In this document: positions 15,115 to 24,698 of the stretch, one piece after another
How positions within the stretch are numbered: position 1 is the first letter of the stretch
Layout: each line of letters starts with the position of its first letter
Assembly: GCA_964634755.1 (NCBI GenBank)
Contig: CAZWJH010000006.1
Location: 1 to 53,567, forward strand
DNA: 53,567 nucleotides
Origin: JALXDT01 sp964634755
GTDB taxonomy: Bacteria > Acidobacteriota > Aminicenantia > JAMOAD01
Direction: 5' to 3'
Notes under the pieces: generated by a model
Database searches by the model: none
Told to the model about the DNA's origin: nothing
Seen by the model: only the letters and a program-made list of their open reading frames with translations
Position numbers and translations under genes: made by a program

Positions 15115-16662
15115 ATGAAAATTCGTGTATCTATTTTTATTTTTTTTTTGTTTAAACTTTCTTTGTTAGGAGAGGTAGTCTTAAAGTCCAACCTATATGG
15201 ACCGGATAACCTTGATCCTATGAAATCATGGGATGTATCTTCCTTAAATTATACTTATAATATTTATGATACATTATTAAAGTATGATGAAAAAAGCTTC
15301 AAATTATTACCTTCTCTTGCAGTTAAATGGGATATAAGAAAGAACGGCAGGGAGTATATCCTTAGTTTGAGGAAAGGTGTTAAGTTTCATGATGGTACAA
15401 AGTTTAATGCTGACTCTGTTGTTTTTAATTTTAAAAGGGGGTTAAAAAGGATAGGTAATAGGTATAAGTATCCAGTTTTTTATGAATTGTTTCAACAAGT
15501 AAAAGATGTTAGAAAGATAAGTGAATACAAAGTTCTTTTTGAGCTGAAAGAACCATTTTCTCCCTTCCTTTATACTTTAACTTCCATAATTGGTTCAATT
15601 ATTTCTCCGACTGCTATAAAAAAATATGGAGATAAGATAGGAAAACATCCCGTAGGAACAGGCCCCTTTATGTTTAAAGAGTGGATAAAGGGAAAGAGAA
15701 TCGTGTTAATTAAAAATAAAAGTTACTGGAAAGGGCAACCTTCAGTAGATACTTTTGTAAGTATTTTTCCGGAAAATTTCGGAGATTCTTTATTTGATCC
15801 TTTATTTCTGATAAATCATGGGAAAATTGATTTTAGTAGGAGATATTCTATTTCTAAGATGGTGAGTTTAAAAAGAATTAAGTGGATTAAAATAAAAAAG
15901 ATTCCAATATGGGGGATTAATTTCTTAAACTTTAATCTGAAAAAGAAGATTTTTAAGAATGTTTATTTTAGGAGAGCGCTTAATTATTTATGGAATAAAA
16001 GATATTTGAGATATATTTATCAGGAGTATGTTATTCCTGTTGATTCTTTGTTACCCCAAAATGTTCCAGGGTATAATGCTAAAAGCATTGTGAAGTATGA
16101 TTATTCTATTGATAAAGCGAAGGAGATGTTGAGAAAAGCTAAAATTAAAGGGAATATAACTTTAAAATATGTTACAGCGGATTTTCCAAGTTCTTTATTT
16201 GATGATATTATAATCAGATATAAACTTACTTTGAAAAAAGTTGGAATTGATTTGAGAATAGTTAGATTTTCTTATAAGGATTATCTAAAGCAAATGAGGA
16301 AAGGAGATTATGATATCATCCTTTCCGGCTTTATTGCTGATTACCCTGAAGTTTATAGTTATTTATCGCCTCTGTTTTCAGAGACTGCTGAGAAATTTGG
16401 CATTTCAAGTTTTAGTTCTTATGAGAATATTAAGATAATTAAAAAGTTGATAAAAGAAGCCTCTTTAGAATTTTCTCTTAAAAAGAGAGAAAAGATTTAT
16501 GAAAAGATTAATGAAATAGCCACAAGTGATGCTATATGTATTCCAACAATGCAAATGTTAGAGCTTATAATTCATAGAAATAATATTGTTAATCTTTCTG
16601 AAGATGCAATTGGTGCAATCTCTCTTTACAATGTTAAGGTAATAGATGAAGATAAGAACTAA
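15115..16662 (+). CDS. Family-5 extracellular solute-binding protein (peptide/oligosaccharide type)
   Basis: A signal peptide (1-19, no lipobox Cys) is followed by a full SBP_bac_5 fold. Recognisable parts are DTLLKYDE, LRKGVKFHDGTKFNADSVVF, PVGTGPFMF and the C-terminal repeat of the fold. Family members bind peptides, nickel or oligosaccharides for ABC importers. No permease or ATPase of that type is nearby; instead the gene overlaps a histidine kinase by 17 nt, so the protein may feed a sensor. Start is ATG 15115 (TTG 15112 also possible). Upstream ATG-AGT-CAT-TGA overlaps this start. Confidence 0.85.
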   Translation: MKIRVSIFIFFLFKLSLLGEVVLKSNLYGPDNLDPMKSWDVSSLNYTYNIYDTLLKYDEKSFKLLPSLAVKWDIRKNGREYILSLRKGVKFHDGTKFNADSVVFNFKRGLKRIGNRYKYPVFYELFQQVKDVRKISEYKVLFELKEPFSPFLYTLTSIIGSIISPTAIKKYGDKIGKHPVGTGPFMFKEWIKGKRIVLIKNKSYWKGQPSVDTFVSIFPENFGDSLFDPLFLINHGKIDFSRRYSISKMVSLKRIKWIKIKKIPIWGINFLNFNLKKKIFKNVYFRRALNYLWNKRYLRYIYQEYVIPVDSLLPQNVPGYNAKSIVKYDYSIDKAKEMLRKAKIKGNITLKYVTADFPSSLFDDIIIRYKLTLKKVGIDLRIVRFSYKDYLKQMRKGDYDIILSGFIADYPEVYSYLSPLFSETAEKFGISSFSSYENIKIIKKLIKEASLEFSLKKREKIYEKINEIATSDAICIPTMQMLELIIHRNNIVNLSEDAIGAISLYNVKVIDEDKN

Positions 16663-18751
16663 ATTAGTATTAGCTTTCTGGGGAATAGCTTTGGTTTCTA
16701 TTCTTATTTCTTCTTTAATTGTTATTAATGCTATAAAAAATAAGTATGAAGCTGTGGAAAGAGAGAAAATAGATAGATTTAAAAATCAGGCTGAAGTTTT
16801 ATTTTATAATCAATTATCGGAGCTTAAAAGGAAACTTATGATTTTATCAAGTATAAAGAGTTTTTCTGAAAATTTAAGTAATAATGATTTACTATACCTT
16901 GATATTAGTTCCAAAAGTTTTTTAATAGAAAATATAAATTTAAGAACTTTTGATAAAAATTTCAAACCTGTTTTTTCTTTTAAAAACAGTGTTTCTGAAT
17001 TTGTTAACCAGGATTTTTTAAAAAAACACATACTTGCAAAAAACGAGAATGATGCTTACCTTAGAAAGGTAAACATTTATCTGGTTAATGGTGATATTTA
17101 CTTTATAGGCATTGCTCCAATAGTGGATCAAAAAGATTTTGAAATTTTAGGATTTTTGGTTCTTGAAAAGAAGACAAACACTCCATTCCTTTATTTTATG
17201 AAAGAAAGAGTAAATACTGATATAATAGTTCTTTCTAAAGTCAAAAGGATTGCTTCTACTATTGATATTCCCCCCAAAGATGAAAAAAACTTTTTTAAAA
17301 TCGAGGAGTTTTCTTCTGAAAAAAGCTATTATATGAAAATGGGGGGCAGGCCGTATCTTGTTGAAGGTTTCTCAATAACAGATTATAGAGGAAAAGATAT
17401 AGGATGGGTATTAATTTTAAGTGATCTTAAATCCATGATATTTGCCCAAAAAGTTTTTTTTAGAAATTTTGTTTATACTTTATTATTATTAACCTTCTTT
17501 CTCTATATTATAGCCTTTTTTTTGACAAAGAGAATTTCAAAACCAATTTTAGCTCTTTCTGAAGCAACAAAGGAGCTAGCAAAAGGGAATTATGATGTTG
17601 AAGTAAAAAAAACCACAAAGGGCGAAATAGGTGATTTAACAGATATTTTTAATCAGATGGTTGTCTCCTTTAGGCTTCAAAGGGCAGAGATTTTAAGTTT
17701 GCAAAGATTTTTTGAAAATATACTTGAAAATTTAACTCTTGCTTTGATAATTTGTAATGAGGAATTGTCCATAAACATGGTCAATAATGAAGCAGAAAGG
17801 ATATTTAATGTAAGTAAAAAGAATGTTTTAAATCAAAGTCTTTTTGATGTTATCCCTTTTTTAAGAAATTTTGTGGATGATCTGGTAAAGCTTTCTTATG
17901 AGGGGATCCCTAAGTATTATGATAATATTGAATACAGTTTAAGGGAAGATAACCCAAGAATATTAAGAATGATTTTTTACAGGATAATTCTTGAAGGAGA
18001 AGAATATATAGTTATTCAAGCCGAAGATATTACTAAAAGAATAAGGATTGAAGAAAGGCTTGTGCAGGCAAATAAATTAATAAGCATAGGAGAGTTGCTT
18101 AGCCGTTTTACCCATGAGAATCATAATATAATTTCTGGAATATTAGGGAATCTTGAAGTGTTAAAAATGAAGGTAAAAGATGATGAAGATATTCTTGAAA
18201 AAATCTTGAAAGTTGAAAAGCTTGTAAAAAAATCTTTGGAATTGAGCGATGGAATACTTGATTTTTCAAAAAAGAAAAAAATTCTTATAGAAAAAATATT
18301 ATTAAGAGAAGTAGTTGATGAGGTCGTGGGACTTTTAAAAGCTTCTGTTTTAAAAAACATAAAAGTTGAGAGAAAATATCCCAAGAAACAATTTTACATA
18401 AGAGCTAATAAGGAAAAAGTTTCTGTTGTTATTATGAATCTGCTTATTAATGCAAAAGATGCAATTGAAGAAGCAAAGAGAGATAGTGGAGAGATAGAAG
18501 TAGGGCTAGAAAATGTTTCCATTATGGGAAATGAGTATTTAGTGCTTAAAATAAAAGATAATGGAGTTGGCATAGAAAGTGAGAAAATTGATAAAATATT
18601 TAATTCTTATTATACAACAAAAGGGGAAAAAGGAACCGGACTTGGGCTTGCTAATGTAAAGGATATAATTGATGATATAGGGGGCTTTATTAAGGTAAGG
18701 TCAGAGTTAGGGAAGGGGTCAGAGTTTGAAATTTATTTTTCTCTTTTTTAA
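16646..18751 (+). CDS. Membrane sensor histidine kinase (periplasmic sensor, HAMP, PAS, HisKA, HATPase)
   Basis: TM1 about 7-28, a periplasmic sensor region of about 240 residues (CHASE/Cache-like), TM2 about 268-292, HAMP 293-345 (ISKPILALSEATKELAKGNY), PAS about 350-470, HisKA with FTHENHN around the phospho-His, and a HATPase domain with NLLINAKDA, KDNGVGI and GTGLGLANV. It has no receiver domain, so it needs a separate partner; the CheY-like protein at 13714 is a candidate. It overlaps the preceding binding-protein gene by 17 nt, which strongly suggests a shared role. Confidence 0.92.
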   Translation: MKIRTKLVLAFWGIALVSILISSLIVINAIKNKYEAVEREKIDRFKNQAEVLFYNQLSELKRKLMILSSIKSFSENLSNNDLLYLDISSKSFLIENINLRTFDKNFKPVFSFKNSVSEFVNQDFLKKHILAKNENDAYLRKVNIYLVNGDIYFIGIAPIVDQKDFEILGFLVLEKKTNTPFLYFMKERVNTDIIVLSKVKRIASTIDIPPKDEKNFFKIEEFSSEKSYYMKMGGRPYLVEGFSITDYRGKDIGWVLILSDLKSMIFAQKVFFRNFVYTLLLLTFFLYIIAFFLTKRISKPILALSEATKELAKGNYDVEVKKTTKGEIGDLTDIFNQMVVSFRLQRAEILSLQRFFENILENLTLALIICNEELSINMVNNEAERIFNVSKKNVLNQSLFDVIPFLRNFVDDLVKLSYEGIPKYYDNIEYSLREDNPRILRMIFYRIILEGEEYIVIQAEDITKRIRIEERLVQANKLISIGELLSRFTHENHNIISGILGNLEVLKMKVKDDEDILEKILKVEKLVKKSLELSDGILDFSKKKKILIEKILLREVVDEVVGLLKASVLKNIKVERKYPKKQFYIRANKEKVSVVIMNLLINAKDAIEEAKRDSGEIEVGLENVSIMGNEYLVLKIKDNGVGIESEKIDKIFNSYYTTKGEKGTGLGLANVKDIIDDIGGFIKVRSELGKGSEFEIYFSLF

Positions 18752-18764
18752 TGTTAACTTAAAT

Positions 18765-18793
18765 TTGATAAATATTAGAAAAGGTATTATATT
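18765..18793 (+). promoter_or_regulatory. Promoter of the second solute-binding protein
   Basis: TTGATA (18765-18770), 17-nt spacer, TATATT (18788-18793). ATG 18799 begins 5 nt after the -10 box and lacks a Shine-Dalgarno: leaderless transcript predicted. Confidence 0.6.
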
Positions 18794-18798
18794 AATAT

Positions 18799-20256
18799 AT
18801 GAAAAAGTTTGTGTTAAGGGGTCTTTTTATTTTTCTCCTCTTTAATCTTATGTGCTTCTCAAACTCAATTATCTATTTAAGACAAAGGAGTGAATTAAGT
18901 ATTGCGCCTTCGAAAATAGATGATTTGTTTTCTTCTGAAATAGCTTATAATATTTATGACGGTCTTGTTACTTTTGATGAGAATGGTTTTGGAATAATTC
19001 CATCTCTTGCGATTTCGTGGGAAACCCCTGATAATGGCAAAACTTGGATTTTTCAGCTAAGAAAAGGAGTTAAATTTTCAGATGGCTCGCCTTTTTCTGC
19101 AGATGATGTTGTTGTGGCATATAGTGAGGGAACTTCAGAAGTAAAAAATATTATTGAAAAAGTTATCTCTCTTTCTCTTTATAAAGTTGAAATTATTTTA
19201 AAAAAACCTTTGTTAAATTTTATAGAAAGACTTGCAAATGCAACCTTCCTAATTCCTTCAAAAAAATCTTTTCTTTCTGGGGAATTTAAGCCCATTGGAA
19301 CAGGACCTTTTAAGTTAATTGATTACATAAAAAATAAGAAGATAGTTTTAGGTAAAAATAAATATTATTGGGGAGGAGAGGTAAAGAGTGAAAAGATAAT
19401 AGTTAAAATGGTTGAAGATTCTTATAGAAAAATGATAGAATTTAGAAGTGGAGTGGGGGATATTGTTCGAGTCGAATCAAAAGATGAAGAAAGTAGATTG
19501 CCACTGACAGAAGGATTGAATATTTATGAGAAGAAAAGCCTTCTCCTTTTTAGCCTAATATTTAATACAAGAAGACCACCTTTTTATGATAAAGAGATAA
19601 GAAAAGCTTTTGCCCATTTGTTAAATAAAAGAAAATTGATTTCTTATATATTCCAAGATATAGCATCCCCTATCTCAACTTTTGTGCCACCTTTTTTAAA
19701 GGGGTTTAATTCTAAAATAAAAGATTATAAGTTTAGTGTAAAGGAGTCAAAACATCTTTTAGGGAAAAAGAGAATAACGAATCTCCCCTTTAAATGTACT
19801 CTTTATTTTAACAATAGAAACAATGATATACAAAGGCTTGCTACAGGAATTGCTCAGCTTACCGCCAATCACGGTTTTAAGATAAACTTAAAGAAAGTTC
19901 CGCCTGAAGCATTGGGTAATATAATGATTCACAGGGCTTTTGATTTAGTTATTGTCGGATTTGTGTCGGCCCCAGAGGCAGGCCTTTATCTATCCTATTT
20001 TTTTAATTCAACAGGAAGGTATAATTTTAGTGGTTATCATAATAAAGAGGTTGATTCTTTGCTTGAAAAAGCAAGTGTAAGTTCTCCTTTAATAAGATAT
20101 GAGATTTACCGAAAAGTTCAGGAAATTATTCATAATGATATTCCTGTTATCCCCTTATTCCTTTTAAAATCAAAAGTAGTAACTCGAAGTAATGTATATG
20201 GAATTAAGATAACTCCTTTAAGAACAATATTATTTAAAAATGTTTACAAAAAGTAG
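18799..20256 (+). CDS. Second family-5 solute-binding protein
   Basis: Signal peptide (about 1-24) then the SBP_bac_5 fold: NIYDGLVTFDENG, LRKGVKFSDGSPFSADDVVV, PIGTGPFKL and a C-terminal half ending IPVIPLFLLKSKVV. It is clearly related in domain layout to the protein at 15115 but distant in sequence, so the pair is not a recent duplication. It has its own promoter. No ABC permease accompanies it. A Cys at the signal peptide end (NLMC) is a poor lipobox, so it is probably soluble and periplasmic. Ligand unknown. Confidence 0.85.
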   Translation: MKKFVLRGLFIFLLFNLMCFSNSIIYLRQRSELSIAPSKIDDLFSSEIAYNIYDGLVTFDENGFGIIPSLAISWETPDNGKTWIFQLRKGVKFSDGSPFSADDVVVAYSEGTSEVKNIIEKVISLSLYKVEIILKKPLLNFIERLANATFLIPSKKSFLSGEFKPIGTGPFKLIDYIKNKKIVLGKNKYYWGGEVKSEKIIVKMVEDSYRKMIEFRSGVGDIVRVESKDEESRLPLTEGLNIYEKKSLLLFSLIFNTRRPPFYDKEIRKAFAHLLNKRKLISYIFQDIASPISTFVPPFLKGFNSKIKDYKFSVKESKHLLGKKRITNLPFKCTLYFNNRNNDIQRLATGIAQLTANHGFKINLKKVPPEALGNIMIHRAFDLVIVGFVSAPEAGLYLSYFFNSTGRYNFSGYHNKEVDSLLEKASVSSPLIRYEIYRKVQEIIHNDIPVIPLFLLKSKVVTRSNVYGIKITPLRTILFKNVYKK

Positions 20257-20259
20257 GGG

Positions 20260-20279
20260 AGGCGGGCTTTCGCCCGCCT
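20260..20279. terminator. Bidirectional terminator between convergent genes
   Basis: GC-rich stem AGGCGGGC/GCCCGCCT with a TTTC loop, followed by a short T stretch, lying between the ends of the convergent genes at 20256 and 20305. One of only two clear intrinsic terminators in the window. Confidence 0.8.
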
Positions 20280-20304
20280 TTAAGAGGTTGGAAGGTTTTG
20301 ATTT

Positions 20305-21543
20305 TTAGAAGCTGTATTTTATTTTCACATAAACCATATCATTTTTATTAAATCTTCCGAACATTCCCTTATTACCGAAGAATATATTAGCACCCAAAAG
20401 AATATTAACTCCATCGGTAATATCATAAGAAATTTTAGGTCTGATAAGACCGTCCTCATCTGTTAATCCAAGATAAGAAAATAGTTCAAGATGAAGAGTA
20501 TCTCCGGAGAGCAAATCTTTTCGTGCAAGGAATGTCATTAAATTGTTAACTTCATGGCTTACTATGAAATCATTATAGTCAAGAATATACTGCTGGATAA
20601 ACTGAGTGCTGAATTTTATACCTCTGATTGTAAAATCAGCTCCCAAAAGATAGTTGAGGTAATCTTTTTCAATGACACCTTCTTTAAGCATTGGATCTTC
20701 CGATTGAAAATATTTACCCCAATAGTAAGCTCCCTCGCCTCTTATTACAACGGGTCCCAGTGTTGTGCTAAAACTTCCTCCGGCAACTGTCAGTCTGTGG
20801 TGCTCAGGAATGGCCGTTAATGACAAAAGTTGGTGTGTGAGAGGATCAATCTGTTTGAGAGTGTGAATTGTGGGGTCAGCATCCCATGTATATCCTCCCA
20901 TTATTTCAAAATCAATTGCCGAGGAAAATATAGAATACTTTGCGAATATTTCACTATTTTTGATTGAAGGTTTTATGTCCTTTTTGGAAAAATCAAATTG
21001 AGGTTGAACTGGAAATTGTGGTGTAATAGCCCAGATTGAGTCTTGCTCGGGAAACTTTGTTGCTGAAAAAACCGGAACCCAAACTAACTCGAATGTATTG
21101 TCTCCTATATAATAATCAAATTTTACCGCAGTAACACCCATTCTGATTTCTTCAAAGTCTCTTAAAAGAAATTCCGTAAGATCTTTGGGAGAGATAATAT
21201 CCGTTATAAAAACACCGTCGGCTTTTCCCCAAATAATCTGCTGTTTTCCTATTCTCAAATCAAAGGAATCAAAGAAGAGGTCAAGGTATGCTTCTCTTAA
21301 GTCAAACACAATTGTTTTGTCAGAATAGTGATAGATATAAGGATTTACTTTAAACCCGACTTTACTTGTCTGCATGGAGAAATTCAAATCAAGGGTATTC
21401 TGAACTATTGAAAAATCCATATCATCATTCAGAAGTACTCCTTCATAATTTCTCACATAGCCCGTTATTTGAAGACCATCTGCAAATACGAACCCTGTGA
21501 TTAGAATTATTGAGATTAGTAATGTAAAAAATCTCCTCTTCAT
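20305..21543 (-). CDS. Outer-membrane beta-barrel protein of an MMPL export operon
   Basis: A signal peptide (1-21, ending FVFA) is followed by alternating short strands typical of a barrel. The motif LRIGKQQIIWGKADGVFITDIISP resembles DUF1302-type porins found with MMPL exporters, and the protein ends with the aromatic strand YVKIKYSF, a typical C-terminal outer-membrane signal ending in Phe. It starts directly after the LolA-like gene (abutting at 21543/21544). It probably provides the outer-membrane step of the export system. Confidence 0.82.
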   Translation of the reverse strand: MKRRFFTLLISIILITGFVFADGLQITGYVRNYEGVLLNDDMDFSIVQNTLDLNFSMQTSKVGFKVNPYIYHYSDKTIVFDLREAYLDLFFDSFDLRIGKQQIIWGKADGVFITDIISPKDLTEFLLRDFEEIRMGVTAVKFDYYIGDNTFELVWVPVFSATKFPEQDSIWAITPQFPVQPQFDFSKKDIKPSIKNSEIFAKYSIFSSAIDFEIMGGYTWDADPTIHTLKQIDPLTHQLLSLTAIPEHHRLTVAGGSFSTTLGPVVIRGEGAYYWGKYFQSEDPMLKEGVIEKDYLNYLLGADFTIRGIKFSTQFIQQYILDYNDFIVSHEVNNLMTFLARKDLLSGDTLHLELFSYLGLTDEDGLIRPKISYDITDGVNILLGANIFFGNKGMFGRFNKNDMVYVKIKYSF

Positions 21544-22332
21544 TTACAAACCTCTCTTCATCATTCTTTCTGTGAACATTCTTGAAGGAAGCCCTGTGTC
21601 AATCTTAATGTCGGAAAGATGCATTATGGTTTTGTGATTTTTCTGTTTGTTAAACATTTCAACACTCACAATAATCCAGTATCCTTTTATATTTTCAGCC
21701 TTTTTGAGCGTTAAAGTCTTGAGATATTCTCCGTCTTCATCATAAAACTCTTTTTTGACTCCATACCATCTGTCCTTCACCACCCATGTGATTGTTTTTG
21801 AATACATATAATCTTCATCTTTGGGAGTGCTCTCTATGACATAGCAGTCAAGACCATTAACCTTCTCCATTCTTAAAATTTTGTGATTATCCTCTTCGGG
21901 GTTTCTATCTCCCAAATCATCGTAAGTGAAATCAGAGCCCATGAAATAATCGCCTTTACTATCACTGGAAATTCTCTTTACCTTTTTAAGTGCGGGTAAA
22001 TAGATCCATTGATCATCATCCTTATTGGGATCATCATAACTCCAATTCATGAAAGAAGTGTTTCTTACATCTGCTGGTGCAAGGAAAAACATTATCTTTT
22101 TTTCAACTTTTCCAAAATCTTTAATAAACTGTTTTATTGTCCTGACTCTTTTACTACCGCTTGAGCTAATGAGTGTCATTGTAAGTTTTGCTTCCATTTC
22201 TTTTGGAGAGGGCCTGTTATAAACCTTTTTCATAATTTCAAGTCCCGTAAGTTTTTTCTGAGCAAAAAGCCCGCCTGCCATAAAGGTAACTGCAATAATT
22301 AAAATAATAAAATTTCTAAACTTAATTTTCAT
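21544..22332 (-). CDS. LolA-like outer-membrane lipoprotein-sorting family protein
   Basis: A signal peptide (1-24, ending LFAQ) is followed by a 235-residue domain with features of MMPL-associated LolA-like proteins: GLEIMKKVYNRPSP, FLAPADVRNTSFMNWSY, DQWIYLPALKKVKRI, MGSDFTYDDLG. Such proteins have a half-barrel that can carry a lipid across the periplasm. It overlaps the MMPL gene by 11 nt and abuts the barrel gene, so the three likely form one export route. The cargo is not evident. Confidence 0.88.
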   Translation of the reverse strand: MKIKFRNFIILIIAVTFMAGGLFAQKKLTGLEIMKKVYNRPSPKEMEAKLTMTLISSSGSKRVRTIKQFIKDFGKVEKKIMFFLAPADVRNTSFMNWSYDDPNKDDDQWIYLPALKKVKRISSDSKGDYFMGSDFTYDDLGDRNPEEDNHKILRMEKVNGLDCYVIESTPKDEDYMYSKTITWVVKDRWYGVKKEFYDEDGEYLKTLTLKKAENIKGYWIIVSVEMFNKQKNHKTIMHLSDIKIDTGLPSRMFTERMMKRGL

Positions 22333-24619
22333 TTTTTACCTCCTTTTTAAAGTAAATATTTTTTATGTAAAGAATAATAAACATTATTGTTAATGTCCCT
22401 AAAAAGCTTGTAAACATATTTAGAGAGACAAGCTCTCCCAAGTTTCTGTTAGGTGGGAATACTGAAAACACAAGAACCATGAATCCTGCAATTACGACCA
22501 TAGCATTAAAAAGAATTGCTCTTCCCGAGTGATACATAGTGTGTTTTGAAGCTAAATCTTTGTCTTTAAACTCTTTTGCATAAATTCTGTACCTGTCTAT
22601 AAAATGTATTGCATAATCGATTCCTATTCCTATGGCGATGCTTGATATTAATGCTGTTGTGGAAGAAAGAGGTATATTTGTCCAGCCCATAACTCCAAAA
22701 TTTATAACAGCTGTTAGAACAATCGGTACAGAGCCGATGAGCCCTATGTAAAAGTTTTTAAACATGATTGAAAGAAGAATGATAACTATTAGCAAAGAGA
22801 CCAAAAGACTTGAAATCTGTCCTTCAAGAAGGAGATCCGTAAATACAAGAGCCTTATAACCCGAACCTGCGTAATTAATTTTTACTCCCAATTTTTCAAA
22901 TTCATTTCTAAAAGTTTCTATTACTTTTATTGCTTTTTTCAATTGAACCGAATCATCACTTTTTAACTGAAAGGTTAGATTTGCTTTTTGATACTTATCA
23001 TCAACAACTCTCCACAGATTTTCAGGATCTCCTGACATTTCATAGAGTAAAAGGTATTGAGCTATCAAGTCTTTATTGTTTGGAATATTGTTAAACTCTT
23101 CCTTATCAGCGTGCATAACTTTGTTCATTCTTTTTATAAAATCCGCAAGAGAGAAAGAATCTCCGACAACCTTAAGTGAGCCGGTTACTTTGCTCTGCAT
23201 CTTTAACATTAAAGAAAGAACTTCGGGTGTTTTAAATGTATCTTTTTTCTTCCCTTCCAAGATAACATTCAAAGTGGTTGTTCCACCGAAGTTTTTATTT
23301 ACGAATGCATCTGTTTTGCGAATTTCACTGTTTTTCTCAAATTTTTCAAGAAAGCTTGAACTAATCCAGACCTTTGTTATTCCGTAAATTGAAAGAAGAA
23401 GAATAAGAAATGTGATAATTATAACGAGTTTTTTATTTCTTATTATTCTCTCAGTGGCAGTAAAGTAGATTTTAGTATGCTCCTCTTTATTCTTTTTTGA
23501 TTTGAATTTCGGAAGATTAAATACATAAAGAACAGCAGGGATAAAAAGCATTGATAAAATGAATGCTGAAAAAACTCCGAAAGCTGAAAAAAGTCCGAAG
23601 TATTTCACAGGATAAACCTGAGAAGTTAGAAGGGATACAAAACCCACCATGGTTGTAACTGCCGCCATCATAACAGGCTTCCACATTTCCTTTACCATAT
23701 TAGTAATAGCGTCTTTTTTGGAAATTTCAGGGTTTTCTTTCATATGGAGTTCAAGATGGCTGTAAAGATGTACTCCGTATGCGACACCAATTGCTATTAG
23801 CATAACCGGTATCATTGTACTTACCGCATAAATCGGAATATGAAAAGCCGCCATAAGTCCGAATGTCCAGACCGTACTTATTAAAACAACAATTAATGTG
23901 GTAATTGTGTTTTTAAAACTTTTGAGCAAAAACCAGAGAACACCTAAAATGAAAATTATGACAATCGGAACCATCTTTTTCATATCCTTTGGCATAAGAT
24001 AGGCAAGTGTGCCTTCAACTATAGGTCTTCCTGCAACATAGATTTTTTCGGGGCCTTCATACTTTTTTGCTAACTTTAGGATTCTGTGGTAAAAATCCTG
24101 AGAGAAAACATCATCATCAATTCTTGCCACCACTATTGCAACTTTGAGGTTCTTTGATACTATTTTCCCGTAAACCATATCATTCGTTACAACCATATTC
24201 TTGATTTTCTCAAGTTTTTCCTTTGATTTGGGTACTCTTTTGTAAAATGATCTAACATCAAGTCCATCTTCTGTCCCAACTATATTGTCAGCAGTGTAAA
24301 GAGAGGTGATGTCCTCTTTTCTGATTTCTTTCATCTTCCCGAGCTCTTTTGTGATTGATTTGATTTTCTTTAAGGTTGCGTGATTGAAAATACCGTCTTT
24401 GTTGTAAATTGCAATCATTACAGCATCTTTGATATTAAACCATTCCTCAGCCATGTTGCTATACTTGAAAGCCGGATGATCCTGAGGCATGTACTTATCA
24501 AGGTTTGTTTCTAACCTTGAATTGTCCTTTGCAATTTTTGCAAAAAATAAGGTTATTGCAAGAATAACAACTATGACGAGGATTGAGAATTTTAGTGATT
24601 TTTTTACAAATTCCTCCAT
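22322..24619 (-). CDS. MMPL/RND-superfamily exporter
   Basis: A 765-residue inner-membrane transporter with 12 predicted helices: TM1 near 12-27, a large periplasmic loop, a block of five helices (about 210-370), then a second copy of this layout (TM7 near 395, loop, helices 600-755). The RND/MMPL signature GVAYGVHLYSHLELH and its repeat IGIGIDYAIHFIDRYR carry the buried acidic residues used in proton coupling. Related proteins (HpnN, MmpL) export lipids. A TetR-type operator lies just upstream. First structural gene of the three-gene export unit. Confidence 0.92.
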   Translation of the reverse strand: MEEFVKKSLKFSILVIVVILAITLFFAKIAKDNSRLETNLDKYMPQDHPAFKYSNMAEEWFNIKDAVMIAIYNKDGIFNHATLKKIKSITKELGKMKEIRKEDITSLYTADNIVGTEDGLDVRSFYKRVPKSKEKLEKIKNMVVTNDMVYGKIVSKNLKVAIVVARIDDDVFSQDFYHRILKLAKKYEGPEKIYVAGRPIVEGTLAYLMPKDMKKMVPIVIIFILGVLWFLLKSFKNTITTLIVVLISTVWTFGLMAAFHIPIYAVSTMIPVMLIAIGVAYGVHLYSHLELHMKENPEISKKDAITNMVKEMWKPVMMAAVTTMVGFVSLLTSQVYPVKYFGLFSAFGVFSAFILSMLFIPAVLYVFNLPKFKSKKNKEEHTKIYFTATERIIRNKKLVIIITFLILLLSIYGITKVWISSSFLEKFEKNSEIRKTDAFVNKNFGGTTTLNVILEGKKKDTFKTPEVLSLMLKMQSKVTGSLKVVGDSFSLADFIKRMNKVMHADKEEFNNIPNNKDLIAQYLLLYEMSGDPENLWRVVDDKYQKANLTFQLKSDDSVQLKKAIKVIETFRNEFEKLGVKINYAGSGYKALVFTDLLLEGQISSLLVSLLIVIILLSIMFKNFYIGLIGSVPIVLTAVINFGVMGWTNIPLSSTTALISSIAIGIGIDYAIHFIDRYRIYAKEFKDKDLASKHTMYHSGRAILFNAMVVIAGFMVLVFSVFPPNRNLGELVSLNMFTSFLGTLTIMFIILYIKNIYFKKEVKNEN

Positions 24620-24633
24620 TTTTCACTCTCCAT

Positions 24634-24653
24634 GTTTGTTAATGTTAACTAAC
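24634..24653 (-). promoter_or_regulatory. TetR-type operator upstream of the MMPL operon
   Basis: On the minus strand the 20-nt site GTTAGTTAACATTAACAAAC matches 17 of 20 positions of the central part of the palindrome at 25298-25319 before tetR. It ends 14 nt before the MMPL start codon (24619), where bound repressor would block transcription. Confidence 0.6.
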
Positions 24654-24698
24654 TTAACAAATAAAAATTTTATTTTTCTTTTGTTCATTTTATTTTTT

